Notes: a model not told the origin generated them from the letters alone. Positions 11,854-28,658 are shown, numbered from the stretch's first letter. The stretch: DNA of 64,000 bases from Populus alba (GCF_005239225.2 NC_133294.1:17683631-17747630), one strand, 5' to 3'. Program-made: numbers and translations.

Positions 11854-12287
11854 AGAGATATGTTTCTTAACATATATTTCCAAATTTGTGGGTTTTAGCA
11901 GAGATTATGACCTGACATCTCTTTGCGAATGGACCAATTCCCTGGAAAAGTTTTTTAGACCTTCAAAGATTCTTTTCTTTCCATCTTTCTACTTTCTGAA
12001 ACCCAAAACCAGATCGATGTGACATCATCCACCTTTTACAGCTACTCATACTAAAAAGCCAGAAATAAAGATAAGAAACATGAATGAAAGAACTCAAAAT
12101 CATAATTTTTTTTCCTTTACACATTTCTATAAATCAAAATGAATTTCTTAGCCCCGTCTGTGTTTGAGATCTACCTAATAATAACAATTGAAAAAAAAAA
12201 CAAATTCTTTATAGCTTCAATTTTTTAATTCAATCCAAACCCATCAAAACCATGTAATTAAACAACAAAACTTTTAAAAAAAATTAA
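11854..12287. other. Intergenic, 3' flank of DUF4408 gene
   Basis: No gene recognised; the right part is probably the 3' UTR of the minus-strand gene that ends at 12288. Confidence 0.4.
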
Positions 12288-13636
12288 TTAATGGCCATGC
12301 CTTCTTCCACGGCTAGTCATCTCCTTATACTGATTCAATGACTCTTGCCTTTGCAACCTCATCTCCTCGTTAAATTTCTTAATAAAAGCCTCAACTCGCC
12401 GGTTCAGCTCATCTTGACTCAGTGAAGGCTCTTTCCTTAATTTCCCTGAAGAAGGAGAAGACGAGTTCACAAGTGGCAGCTGATAATTGGTCCTGTCCTT
12501 GAACGTCGTTGATTTCTTCACTTCATGTGGGTCCACGACACTTGTGTTAAACTGACTCCCATGGTTCTCCCACGTGTCCTTGAACGTCTCCGATTTCTTC
12601 ACGTGCCTTGTTAAGGGCATTGCACGCCCCTCTGTTATCGTCTTCCATGTGTTCTCCAATGTCTCGTGCCGTTTTGGCTTTGCCACCCTTAACGCCCTTC
12701 CACCTGAAGAAGGCATCGTAAAATCAATCAAGAGACCATTTTAACCTTCATATTAACCTCTTTGTGCACATAGTAAAACTTATACTATACGAGGACTTTT
12801 TGGGAATTTTATTCTGTTGCGTCAATCAGACGCCATGTTTGAACTTTATTTTGTCTTGCAAAAAATAAAATCAATTAAAAAAGTTCGAAACGCAAAAACG
12901 ACAGCGTTGACGCCTGAAATTCAAACTTCAAAAGAAGATGAGAAAACGGCGCCGGAAAAAGCCTGGTCGACGCCGACCAAAGAGCTTTTTTCGAACCGGT
13001 CAAAAAATAGATACAGTGCGGGTCGGGAAATCTGCCTGGAAAATAGAACCAAACAAAAATAGTTTTTTGTCATGATAAAAAGAATGGTGGAATATATAGT
13101 ACTGTACCTTCAGGGCTAGCTTTAACAAATTTCCGGTGACCGAACCTAGAAGAAACCAGGGGTTTCTCCATAGGAGAAAGATTTTCCGGCAGCAACAGAT
13201 TGTTCTCCGACGAATCAACCGTTTCGTTTTTGCTATCCTCTAGCACTGCCACAGCGTTAACAAGACCCTTGTCTTCAATAACAAATTGCTCACCACCAAA
13301 ATGATGAGACTGAATCTCCACTGTGGAAATCTTCATCTCATCATGAAGATACTCATCCATTGGGATTTTCTCAATTTGATCGTGAGTAGTAGTACTATTA
13401 GCGGTGCTGTGGCTGTGGTGGAAACGCGAGGAAGCAACGATGGTAATGATGATGCAGTTTATGATAATGTAAATATAAGGAGGTTTAAGCCAAGAAAGGA
13501 TTGAACTCCAGAGTAGAGGAGCTTGATTTACAGAGAAATCATGCACTAATGGAACAGAGATTTTGAGACACAAGGACAAGAACAACACACTCGTTGAAAG
13601 TAATATAACTTTTAAGGAAAGTGAAAGAGAACCCAT
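12288..13636 (-). CDS. DUF4408/DUF761 domain small membrane protein
   Basis: Two coding exons: 13636-13108 and 12703-12288, joined through donor GAAG|GTACAG and acceptor TTCAG|GTGG in matching phase; about 314 aa. Residues 1-70 carry two hydrophobic helices (ILLSTSVLFLSLCLKISVPL and YIYIIINCIIITIVASSRF) typical of DUF4408. The middle is acidic and variable. The C-terminus has DELNRRVEAFIKKFNEEMRL followed by RQESLNQY, the DUF761 signature. Between them are repeated KxxTFKDTWEN-like units (three times), a low-complexity repeat peculiar to such proteins. Function is unknown; family members are plant-specific and many are stress-responsive. A TATA element lies about 130 bases upstream of the ATG. 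No lesion is seen. Confidence 0.85.
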
Positions 13637-13763
13637 GTTTTCGAACCTTGAAAACCTTACCTGGGCTTGAATGTTAAGGATTTGAAGAGCTGGATTTTGT
13701 GTAAAGCATGGGAGGCTGCGAGTGTGGGGGATATGGAGGGTGAGGTTAGGATGAAATGAGGGT

Positions 13764-13775
13764 ACATATATATAG
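13764..13775 (-). promoter_or_regulatory. TATA box of the DUF4408 gene
   Basis: Minus-strand CTATATATATGTAC lies about 130 bases upstream of the ATG, in the right orientation and with room for a leader of about 100 bases. Confidence 0.5.
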
Positions 13776-14088
13776 AGGAGAGAGGGGATAATGGGGGGTA
13801 TGGATTTCGGAGCGTTGGATTTGAGGGAGAGGGGATCTGACGGTTGAGATTTGTGGGTTTTTTGGAGCGAGTGTGGGGGTGGAAGTAGGTTCCCCTAACT
13901 GATCTTCTTCTTCGATGGTGCTTTTTTAGAATATTGTGGTGGCCCCCTTGACGGGAAATAATTGATTAGGGAAGAGAGTAGAAGGATAAAGTAGCGTTTA
14001 AGGGTAATTAATTAACAGTGGCGATATTGTAAAATGTGAAAATTTATTAATGTTTGTTGTTTATGGTAGGTGTGACATGGAAAGTGGT

Positions 14089-14102
14089 CTCTCTCTCTCT
14101 CT

Positions 14103-14144
<42 letters not shown>
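14089..14144. repeat. Compound microsatellite (TC)n-(TA)n
   Basis: A CT run is followed directly by about 18 AT units. It lies about 450 bases upstream of the DUF4408 start codon. Likely length-variable between alleles. Confidence 0.9.
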
Positions 14145-14149
<5 letters not shown>

Positions 14150-15180
14150 TTACCAAAGTGATTATCTCCATGTTAAAGTAATAATAAAGTGGGAAGTTTA
14201 TTTTTTAAAAAAAACTAATAAAATAAAGTGGAAAGTAGCTACTAAATGATGGTAAAATAGTAGAAATTATATCTTTCTTTACTTTCACAATAGGCAAAAT
14301 TTATTCCCTTTTTTTTTCAAGTTTAAACATAAAACTTTCAAGCAATAATTTCAAATCTTAATTCGAATTTGAATTTATTGCAAAAAAAATTCAATCTTAA
14401 CGTCTCACTAATAAACTCGAAGAATTTTATGATGCTTGAGGATTAATTAGTGACATTTTACTAATTATTTTTTGAGTTCATCTTGAAAAAAAAAAGGCAT
14501 GTAAAGGAGAAAAAAATAAAATTCATGTTCCACAAAAAATAATAATGATATCTATATTTAAGATTTTAAAATTTAGTTTCTATGTACACAAGAATATTCA
14601 AGTATACCTTGATTTTTTTTAAAAAAATAACATTAAAAATTTATTGTTTTATATTTTCATGAGAAATTCTTGGATGCACAAGATTGAGTTATCCACTTTG
14701 AAGAAAAAAAAAGACACGAGCAGAAAAGATATAATAAAACTCATGGTCCACAAAAATTAATAAAAATATTATATAATTAATTACTTCATCTTCATCATAA
14801 AATTACTCATATATTTATAATACATCTATTTCACATATCCTTTTATATTTATAATGTAAGATGAATTTGGATTATATTGAATTTTCATGCTATCAAATAG
14901 CTTGACCCTTGAAAGTGAGAAGCCCAAATTAATACATAAATATAAATTTATTTTACTCCCTTCATGTTTTTTATTAATATTGATGTTCGAATCAGATTAC
15001 GTGCACCTCGACTAATCTCATGAATTTTAAAATTAACAATCCTATAAATTTTTAATAGTTTTAAAATTTGTAAAATTCAAACTAATAATTTTTAAAACAC
15101 AAATTCAAAAACATAGTCAAATGTTACTTGCATATGCTTAAACAAGTTGGGCTTCCTTTCCAAATACCAATTGGATTCAT
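14145..15180. other. AT-rich intergenic DNA
   Basis: No gene is seen. There are long A/T homopolymers and several partly related AT-rich words, but no element with clear ends. Confidence 0.4.
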
Positions 15181-15184
15181 CCTG

Positions 15185-15475
15185 CTCTGATCATTCTAGG
15201 GAATGCAAAGAGAGAGCGCTGCTAGTTTCAGGCATTTCTGAGTTTATTGTTGCTCAGGTGGGGGTTTAGCCTTTCTGCGGTCAGAAGAAACATTTGAATA
15301 TTTAAATGAGCCTTTCCTCAACGGTCATATTAGTGACCGTTGCCCCCGCAGGCTGTACCAGGATCCCGGAGCGCTAGTCCAGTGGGTGCGGGCTGGCTCA
15401 CCCCTGGCACGTGACCAACAGTTTGGTAGGTGTGTACCCGCTAACCGACCATAATGAGTACTCGGTACAAAATAC
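15185..15475. other. GC-richer island with hairpin, unassigned
   Basis: Base composition jumps from very AT-rich to balanced. It contains an 8-bp perfect inverted repeat AACGGTCA-TATTAG-TGACCGTT (15319-15340), then CCCCCGCAGGCTGTACCAGG and a GC-rich tract to about 15425, including CACGTG. It has no sustained open frame and no family I recognise. Possibilities are a retrotransposon fragment, a SINE-like body or a relic of a gene leader. Confidence 0.35.
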
Positions 15476-15539
15476 AAAGTGATTTTTCAAGGTTTAAAGA
15501 TTGCGTTTCAGCAAACTAAAGGGTTTTTGAGAATATAAT

Positions 15540-15950
15540 TATTGCTGTTTTTAAAAATATTTTTTATTTAAAAATATTCTAAAATAATATATTTTTTATT
15601 TTTTAAAAATTATTTTTGATATTAAAGCATCAAAATAATTTGAAAATACTAAAAAAATATTAATTTAAAATAAATAAAAATAAAAACTTTTCATTTTTTT
15701 TAAAAAAATATATTTAAACACAAAAACAAACAAGATCAAAAAAGCTTCAATGAATATAAAAAACTCATAAAATAATTATCTTCAATTCATTTCTTTATGA
15801 AAATTGTAGATTTATTTTTTAAAATGTTTTTTATCTTAAAATATATTATAATAATATATATTTTTAATTTTTAAAAATTATTTTTGACATTAGAACATTA
15901 AAATAATCTAAAAATATTAAAAAAAATTCAAAACTTTTGAATAGTCAAGT
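15540..15950. repeat. AT-rich dispersed MITE-like repeat, family A (two copies)
   Basis: Two neighbouring copies (about 15540-15735 and 15825-15935) share the core aatatattaaaataatat...attatttttgacatta...catcaaaataat. The same core recurs at about 16803-16992, 17555-17690, 19105-19250, 20100-20175, 27245-27385, 27955-28145, 29030-29170, 35030-35190 and 63725-63830. Confidence 0.65.
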
Positions 15951-16421
15951 TGAAACGTGCAATTTAGCTACAGCTATTAAACATAATACGAAATTTATAT
16001 AAAAAAAACTCCAAATTTTAGAATTTAAACTGAGTTTTTAATTAAAACTATTGAAACATGTACCTACCACGAAAAAAAAAATAAAAAGATGATATTTTAA
16101 TATAATGACTATAATGATTGACCCAATGACCATAGCCCATAGGTTGCCTGCATTTCTGGATCAATCGGTTTGAGCTATGGTTTCTTTGTCCCATCAAGGA
16201 GCGCCTAACATCTATTTGATTGAAGCCCCACGTAAAACCAACAATGAAAATGCTAAACATGCCCCACGTGCATTTATGCAATTATTTATATATTTGTTTC
16301 TTTGACATTTTATTTTACTAGGAATAATTATCTTAAAACTGAGATAAATTTAATTTAAAAAAATAACAGTATTGAAATATCAAATTCAATATGATTTGTA
16401 CGGTAAATTTAGTTATTAAAA
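15951..16421. other. Intergenic; unassigned
   Basis: Mostly AT-rich. A short, more balanced stretch at 16100-16280 has a 77-codon minus-strand open frame with no recognisable family. I see nothing else. Confidence 0.35.
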
Positions 16422-16435
16422 CCAATTAGTCTCGA

Positions 16436-16619
16436 CCAATGAAGTGCTGGTCTAACGGTTAAGGCACTGCTATATCATTACAAGAATGAGAATACAAATT
16501 CGATCCCCAGAAAAAACATTTATTGAAAGGGGTAACCACAAATCCTAAACGTCACTAGTCTCACTATTTAAAAGCATGTAAGAATACCTAGACACAAACC
16601 AAAAAAAAAAAAAAAAACT
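16436..16619 (+). mobile_element. tRNA-derived SINE
   Basis: A 184-bp element with a pol III box A-like TGGTCTAACGGTTAAGG (16448-16464) and a box B-like AATTCGATCCCC (about 16498-16508), ending in an A17 tail (16601-16617). It is flanked by an imperfect 14-bp target duplication, CCAATTAGTCTCGA (16422-16435) and CCAACTAGTCTTGA (16620-16633), with two mismatches. All are hallmarks of a LINE-mobilised plant SINE. The two TSD mismatches imply an old insertion. Confidence 0.85.
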
Positions 16620-16802
16620 CCAACTAGTCTTGATAAGTTTATTAGAAATCTAGAAATTAAAACTTAAGTCATATTGAGATTTTTATTAAACCAGATAAAA
16701 TACAAAGATAAAATAACAAAACTATATTATTTTAATTAATCAGTAGTTGGGCCTTTGCCAAAAAGCTAGTTATCATTCCAAAATATATTATTTTGGGATG
16801 TG

Positions 16803-16992
16803 ACAGTGGTTGCTTTTCAAGGTGTTTTTCATTCCAAAACACATTAAAATAATATTTTTTTTAATTAATTTTGTTATCAACGTATCAAAATGATATGAAA
16901 ACATAAAAAATATATTAATTTAAAGCAAAATAAAAAATAAAAAAATATAATTTTTTTTAAAAGTGCTTTTCAATTGCAGTGCCAAATACTCC
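16803..16992. mobile_element. MITE-like element, family A (fullest copy)
   Basis: The best preserved copy of the AT-rich repeat: starts about GTGACAGTGGTTGCTTTTCA, has the aaaataatat / tatcaaaatgat core and ends GCTTTTCAATTGCAGTGCCA. The ends are degenerate inverted repeats of the GTTTGGCAnTGCGGTT kind common in poplar noncoding DNA. Non-coding. Confidence 0.55.
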
Positions 16993-16999
16993 TGGTTGA

Positions 17000-18599
17000 T
17001 TATATATAAAAAAGTTATTACTCAAAAATATATAAATAAATAAATAAAGAGATGAGATGATCTTTACATTCAAGAATTCCTTCTCTTTTTTTTTTTTATT
17101 CAAGAATTCCTCTTGTTTGGTCAGGGTCTTAATTATAAAAATTAATCATGCTCCTTGATATATATTTCTTTCTTTAATACATCTTAATTAAAAATGCTTA
17201 ATTAATCAATCAATCCCATTGATCTCACAAATACATCATCTTGATAGATTAAAGATCAGTTCAAGGAAAATATCTATTACGATAGCCAGCGCAACCTCCA
17301 GCAAGAAAAAAAAAATACATATATAATTCAATTTTACTTTCTTAATTACGATCTAACCTCATAAGCACATTTCCCTCCATGCCAGATCTATATGCGTGGA
17401 CCATTCTTACTGGTCAAGTCTCCTGAATTCAACTTAGCAAATGTTTGACCTAACCTACCATTAAAAGATGATCATGCATGTTATTATCATAAACACACGT
17501 ATAGTTTGGTTCGAGTTGTGTCCTAGGATTATGACCTTTTATGTTTATATTTTAAAAAAATTGTTTTATTTAAAATTAATATTTTTTATTTTTTTATTAT
17601 TTTAATATATTGATGTTAAAAATAATTTTATAAAAATAAAAAATATTATTTAAATATACTTTTAAATAAAGAACATTTTAAAAAATATCCGATAAAAAAT
17701 ATCTTAATTAAATCTCGAGATAAACAATAATCCACAGAGGCAGCTGTTTATGTAACCTCCCGATCCAGCAAAAAGATAGGAAGCCATTGATGGCGTGCCA
17801 TGCCTGTTTTCCTGTTCTTGCCACCTCAGCTAGAATAGACATATGAACATACTTGTTGATCAATGACATGCACCTTAACGAAGCCAAATCCACATTTAAT
17901 TCTGGGTCTTTTCAAGCTGTTAATGTATAGTTTTGTCTGATTATTAATATCATGTCTCCTTTTAATTTAAATGTGTTTTTTTTTAAAATTAAATTTTTAA
18001 TTTTTTTTTTTTAAAATAACGTACACCATCCTTCTAGACATCTCATGGCTATACCTAGCTAGATGCCCAAGATGGACCAAACAGAGTGAAGAATTGTGTC
18101 GCACGAAATTTTTGGAGCGAAATTTCAGGCTCCGTGTAACGTATTCTATCCACAGAAAAAAAGGGATCCCATTACCTCTGCCGTCAAACACAGGAAGAAA
18201 GAAAATCTATGGATACCAACGCCTCGCTTGTTCGTGCCCTTCTTGGCGAAGTGATTAAGTTCACACGTACGTGACCAGAACAATATTGGACGGTGGTACT
18301 TTGGATTTTCTTTGAATGATTTCAAGATGCAATGCCCATAATCATTATAATTCTGTAATTGTCAATTAATTATTGAATTTCTACTTAATTAGGCCAATTC
18401 ATTAGTGCTCGAAGAATATCATCCATTCAATATGACCAAAAACTGAAAAAGGTTTAAGAAACATAATCTCATGATGACCTCACACTTGCATCATAGTTTT
18501 AGCACAAACAAGATTAATTATTATTATTAATAATAAAACGATGTGATGGCAACACTTTACTTACAGGATTGTTGAAGAATATTTACATAAAGAAAAAAT

Positions 18600-18602
<3 letters not shown>
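17000..18602. other. Gene-poor intergenic region
   Basis: Includes another family A repeat (about 17555-17690). Two more balanced stretches (17710-17900 and 18010-18310) have minus-strand open frames of 61 and 64 codons without recognisable homology; they may be relics of exons. Nothing else can be supported. Confidence 0.35.

Positions 18603-18648
<46 letters not shown>
18603..18648. repeat. (AT)n microsatellite
   Basis: About 23 AT units, immediately at the left edge of a family B MITE-like copy. Confidence 0.9.
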
Positions 18649-18649
<1 letters not shown>

Positions 18650-18651
<2 letters not shown>

Positions 18652-19010
18652 GAGTGATAAAAAAAACCAAAAACCCGATTAAACCAAGAAAACTAAAAAA
18701 CATTAACTGAAAAAATCAAACCGTAAAAAAAAACCCGATTAAAATTTAAAAAAAACCGACCGGTTCAATTTCGGTTTTATAAGATTGAAACCGAATTCGA
18801 AAAAACCGAGCCAAACCCCAAAAAACCCAGTCAAACTGAAAAAACCGAGTTAAACAAAAAAAACAGAGCAAAATTGATTTGAACCGATTTTTGTCCTAAA
18901 AAACCGAACTAAAACTGGTCGGTTTGAACCGGTTTTTTTTTTTTTTTTTTAATTTGGGTTTGATTTTTTTTATTTTATAAAAACCGAACCAAACAAAAAA
19001 TAATTATCCC
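18650..19010. mobile_element. MITE-like element, family B copy 2
   Basis: Same organisation as the copy at 9326: AGGAGTGATAAAA at the left and AAATAATTATCCC at the right, with accgattaaa / ggtttgaaccggttttt words between. TATATATATAG borders both sides (18639-18649 and 19013-19023), which would fit a target duplication, but the low complexity makes it ambiguous. Confidence 0.6.
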
Positions 19011-19023
19011 TATATATATATAG

Positions 19024-21474
19024 AATAGGAAAGCCATGCATGTGCTTACACGTTTTGGGGTTTAGAATATTCATGTTGGGAAATAAACCCGTATTAATAT
19101 AATATTTGTATTTTTTAAGTATTTTTAATTTAAAAATATATTAAAAAATTATTTTTTGATTTCAATATATTAAAACATAAAATAAATAATAAAAAAAAAT
19201 ATTTATATCTTTTTAAAAATACTTTCACATGCAAAAACAATTTCCCCTAATCTAATAAATCACTCGTTTTGAACACTTGAAAGCACTTAAGGTTGCCACT
19301 TGTCATGCATTTGCAACAAAGTTTCAGTGTTTTTAATAGACATTAGACACAGCTGCCGAAAATGACCATTTCAAACTAGCTAGAGCTTGCATGGCTTGTT
19401 TTTTAAGCTTGAATTTCCATGAATAATCATGGAATATAATCATGTTTAAAACCTAACTAGCAGGGTGCTAGCTGATAAATTAGCTTTATCGTTAGCTAAT
19501 TACTGAATTAGATAGTATTATAAAATCCCTCATTTTAAAATTAAAATATTTATTTAACACAGTATTAAGATAAAAAATTCAAATCTTACTATCCTGTTTC
19601 TTATAATTAAATTAATAAAATCAAACATAAAATCACATATTTCTTTAACATAGTATTAACGTCTCAATGAGTAAATAATTGAAAGTTCAAATCTCACTAT
19701 ATATTATGTTTTTTTTAATTAAATTAATAAAATAAACACAAACAATATATGGTGAGTTTATGTAAAACCATCCATTCAAATCTAATTTATTGTTGTTTCA
19801 GAAGGCCATTGGACAAGCATGGCATGGCCGTGTGGACAAGGTGAAGATGAATGAATGGTCGGTCCATCAAGTTGGAGAGAGCAAGTCTTTTTCTTCAAAA
19901 GGATATGGTTGACTAGCTTATCATAGGAGTTGTTTTGTCTCGATAAATGTAGTGATTTTTTATAATTAACCTTCTATAAACTTCAGGATAATTAGAGATT
20001 TATATGATTGTTAACTTCAGTACTTGTAGGATTAGTTGAGATACGCACAAATTGACCCCGATATCAATTTTAATAATAATAAAAAGATTATTAGAACTGT
20101 ATTTGAGTATATTTTAAAAATATATTTTAATAATTTTGATATATTAATATTAAAAATAATAATTTTAAAATATTATTATATCATGATACTAAACATACAC
20201 TATGATAATTCTATTAATTTAAGCTAAAATTAACAAAATGAAGGGTGTTAATGGTATAGTTAGAGCATAATTAATTTAGTTTAGGGGAGTTATCTCAGCT
20301 AGAACCTTGTTCTAATTGGGTGTTAATCTCCATGAATTGTGGATTAAGGGGGACGATGACGATCTATAGTTAAGAAAACACGAGAGAGGTTAAGTGGTCA
20401 AAAACGAGTGATACGATGACGTAATAGAGAAATAAGGATAACGAAACGGTTTGGTGCTTTTTCAATGTTAAGTCCAAAATCTATAATCTCTAAGCACCGC
20501 CCTTTTCTCGAGTGGATGCCAGCTGGAAACCCAACTTCTCGAGGGAGGGTCTTCTTCCTAGTTTTTATTTTAAATAATACTGTTTTTTTTTTTTTTTTTT
20601 TCTAAAACAATATTGTTTTATTAAAAACAACCCCAATAGATGTAGGCCAACTCTTTGATTCACATATTTGCTAGCTCAATCCGTGGCTTGGATCTTAAGT
20701 CAAGTTATAAATCAGATCAAGTTTTACAATAATATTTTTTAGTAAAATATAATTTTGGTAAATTATAACAATCAAGGGACATATTCTTTATTAAATAATA
20801 ATATAAATAATATTTTAGAACATCATTCCACCAGTTTAAGTTTTTGTGGAGATAATTTTTTTTTAATAATAAAATTAAATAGTCACATGATTAAATAATT
20901 TTCATTTGAGACTGCTAAAGTATTTAAGCTAAGATGATTATTTCACTTTCTTCTTATGTACATTTGTTTAGGGTCAAATCCTAGGTTATTCTTTTACTAA
21001 ACAAATCATTAGGTTACCTAATTAATTGGATGATTAGTTGAAGATGTGGTTAGCTACGAGAATTTCAAGAAATTCAAGGACTTGCTAACTACTACAGCTG
21101 AAAATCACGTGTTCTTTTATCTGTGCATTCTTATATAATAAACTACACAAATCAAATTTATGCAGCAGAATCGAAAAATTGTGATGTATTAGGTTGTGGG
21201 CATGGCTAGATTCTGGTAAAACTGATTTTATAATCACAAGTTATCAGCAGTTCGTTTTCTTCAAGGGAAAATGTTCGTCGTGTTATTTGCCCCATTATGA
21301 CCTCTTCAGATGCTTAGCAGTAATCTAAATGATAAAAAAAGATGCAGTCATGAAGCAATCCGAGAGATAAAAACGAAAAAGAGAGTGCTGCTTTCGGCTC
21401 TAAATCGTGTGGCAGAAGAGATTGTCGATTGGTTTTGTACGTGAGAAGTGATACAAGTTGTAAACCCTAGATAA
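19024..21474. other. Gene-poor intergenic region
   Basis: Contains family A repeat copies (19105-19250 and 20100-20175) and otherwise unassigned AT-rich DNA. More balanced patches at 19800-19900 and 20390-20560 have no sustained open frame. No gene found. Confidence 0.35.
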
Positions 21475-21499
21475 CTCGATTCAAGCTCCTTGAATCGAG
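21475..21499. repeat. Perfect 11-bp hairpin
   Basis: CTCGATTCAAG and CTTGAATCGAG are separated by three bases (CTC). The stem does not extend outward, so it is too short for a microRNA precursor. Confidence 0.6.
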
Positions 21500-22111
21500 G
21501 AAAGATGGAAACCGTGTGGAAAACTGGAAATGGAGTGGAAAACGAGAAAGAAGAAGAAGACTAATGGGACTAGCCTAATGGGCTGTGGTATAGATGGATG
21601 AAACAATTGATGAAACGAGACAGAGATCACCATGTTCTCTGTTTCTCTCTGACAGAGCTTGCCAAGTATATGCTCAGGAACCAGCATGGAAGACTTAGAG
21701 AAAAAGGACTGATACTTTTCTGGTAAATTCATATTCCATTTCTGAAGAAAAAAGGTTTCCATAGCCGATTAGAAACTGACTAGAAAGTCGAAAGCTCAAG
21801 TTACTGTCAGAGTTGAGTGCCATTCAAGCATGAACGCAAGTCCGTAGGTTACTTTACGGTTCCAGATCCGACCATGTTAACCAGCTGCAGGAGTTTTGGA
21901 ACCTTGATGTAAGAAATGGGAGATCATAAAACAAATCATTCAATACGAAACCAACTTTACAAACCAATGATGACAATAATACAAATAAATACAAACCAAA
22001 GCAGTGACCCCCAATAAGAAATTGGACGAGTTCATCATGCTAAGTAATACGAAAGAGAATTTTCCTATGATTTAACAGATTTTATGTGAGAACGAATGTC
22101 GAGGCAATCCA
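21500..22111. other. 3' flank of AGD5-like gene
   Basis: Holds the probable 3' UTR of the minus-strand ARF-GAP gene (about 21950-22111). A 93-codon minus-strand open frame at 21481-21762 has no recognisable family. Confidence 0.4.
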
Positions 22112-26579
<4,468 letters not shown>

Positions 26580-26880
26580 GTTTTTGCACTCTCTCTCTCT
26601 CTCTCTCTAATGAAACAAAAACTTATACTTCCCTTTCTCTCAGAGAAAAACTGAATACTTCTTTGTATGGCGGCTTAGAATCCAACAAAGGCCGACAGTA
26701 CAGGGAAAGGAAGTTAAAAGGTATGGAAGAAGAAGAAGAGAAGCCAAAGTGGGAATCTTTTCTCCCTTTCTCTTTGCTTCGGTTTTTGAATGGAGACCAG
26801 CGTGTCCTTGCACGCGTTAAATGGGAACGAACCACTTTTGAGCTTTGAGGACACAATCCCTCAATGTCTAGTACGTTTCT
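26580..26880 (-). promoter_or_regulatory. AGD5-like 5' UTR and core promoter with (CT)n tract
   Basis: A CT/GA microsatellite (26589-26608) lies about 10 bases upstream of the start codon, in the leader. Pyrimidine tracts of this kind are common in plant leaders. Transcription probably starts within 26700-26860. Confidence 0.45.
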
Positions 26881-28286
26881 AAATCAACCTTTCTACTTTA
26901 TTTATTAACAATTTGACCATTGTAAGTTCGTTTTTTTATTATTTATATTCAACTACGCATTAGAGCTATACTAAAATTTAACATGTACATGAATTAATAT
27001 TTTTTTTATATATATATATATATCTATTAATTATTATATTATAATTATGAAAAACTATCATATTACAATTAAAAACCTCCAAATCTAAAATGAACTTAAT
27101 GGGAAAAAAAAATTATTTCCCCGACCTCGAACCCAGAACCCAGAACCCAGAACCCAATGAATATAGGACATGGATGAAAAACCTAAAACTACCCCTCTTT
27201 CATGTCCAAGTTTCTATTGGTTATTTATACAAGTAAATTGTGTTTCAAACGATATTTTATGAAAAATTAAGATTTTTCTTGTTTAAAATTATTTTTTTAT
27301 ATTTTTAAATTATTTTGATCTACTAATATAAAAAATTATTTTTTAAAAAATAAAATAATAGCTATTTCACTCTCAAACACCCCTTGATAAATGGGAATGG
27401 TTGGGAAAGGCCTAAATTTGAGAAAAGCTAGAAGTTTAAGGGGGTGAATTGACAAAACGTCAATTGTTAAAGGCCCAAACACAATTTTATCCAAGAGGTG
27501 GCCGCTCTCTTTTACGTGGCTTGTTCACGCTTGGGTGGGTGGCAATTTGACGCCGCAATTATTCTTGCTCTTCGAAAATGAAAAAATACGCCGCGGAGAG
27601 GTTTTTCATTAATTTTTTTCTTCTTCTTTTTCATTGCCATATCCTTACTCTTTCTTTCTTTTTATTTTTTATTTTTATTTTTTTGGCCTTTTAATTTTTT
27701 AATTTTTCCTCTTGGATAGCAGCATGGCCACAACCCAAAATGAAAAATGATGAACCATGCTTGCAAGCAACCTCCTCCTCTCCAAAATAATGCCCTTTCA
27801 TGCTATTTGTTAATAGAAAAATTAAAGTCTTTATCAAATTTGATTTCTTAATTAGGAGTTTTGAGTTCTCCCCACCATTGATTGCAGGTACTACCTAGCA
27901 TCCATTCATTTTGACTTATAGATCAAAGTTATTAAATGTAATATTTGTTTTTGTTTATAAAATTGTTTTTGGATATATTTTAAAAATATGTTTGGTTTTG
28001 AAAAATTATTAAATTGATATTTTTTTTAGTGTTTTATGATAGGTTTGATGTTCTGTTATCAAAAATAAAAAAATTATTTTAATGTATTTTAAAATAAAAA
28101 ATACTTTTAAAAAAACACTATACATTATAATATCAAACATACATTAAATTTGGCTTGATTCATGACCCGACTCAAAACATGAGTTAGAGGTTGGATACTT
28201 GGATGAGTTGGCCCAATTAATAAAAAAATATCATTTTGAAGAATTTTTTTCTTAAAAGTAAAACCGAGTTTTAACTAACTCAACCT
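26881..28286. other. Repeat-rich intergenic region
   Basis: Holds a heptamer microsatellite CCCAGAA (about four units, 27128-27156), two family A repeat copies (27245-27385 and 27955-28145) and AT-rich DNA. No gene found. Confidence 0.45.
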
Positions 28287-28658
28287 AGGAGTGAGTAAAA
28301 AAATTGAAAAACCGATTAAACTGAAAAAAATAACTAAAAAAACCGAATCATGAAAAAAAAACCTATTACAATTTTGAAAAAACTGATTGTTTGATTCGGT
28401 TTTGGTTTTATAAGCCTGAAATTAAAAAAATCAAACCGAATTGGACCAAAACAAAAAAAAAACCAAAAAAAAATCAAGCCGAAACCGAGCTAAACCGAAA
28501 AAACAAGCTAATCTGGTTTCAACAGGTTTTTGTCCTAAAAAACTAAACCAAACTTAAACCGGCCAGTTTGAACTGGTTTCATTTTTTTTTTAAAAAAAAT
28601 TTAGTTTGGTTATTTTTTTTTTGATAAAAACTGAACCGAACAAAAAATGATCATCCCC
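28287..28658. mobile_element. MITE-like element, family B copy 3
   Basis: Begins AGGAGTGAGTAAAAAAATT and ends AAAAAATGATCATCCCC, with the same internal word structure as the copies at 9326 and 18650. ACCTA lies at both flanks, too short to be sure of a target duplication. Confidence 0.6.

Noticed and set aside
12817..13062. 81-codon plus-strand ORF
   Set aside because: Lies within the intron and antisense side of the DUF4408 gene; no recognisable domain.
16441..16515. tRNA gene
   Set aside because: Box A/B motifs are present but no cloverleaf can be formed; tail and TSDs show a SINE.
27124..27156. Telomere-like heptamer array
   Set aside because: The unit is CCCAGAA, not the plant telomere unit CCCTAAA, and only about four copies occur.
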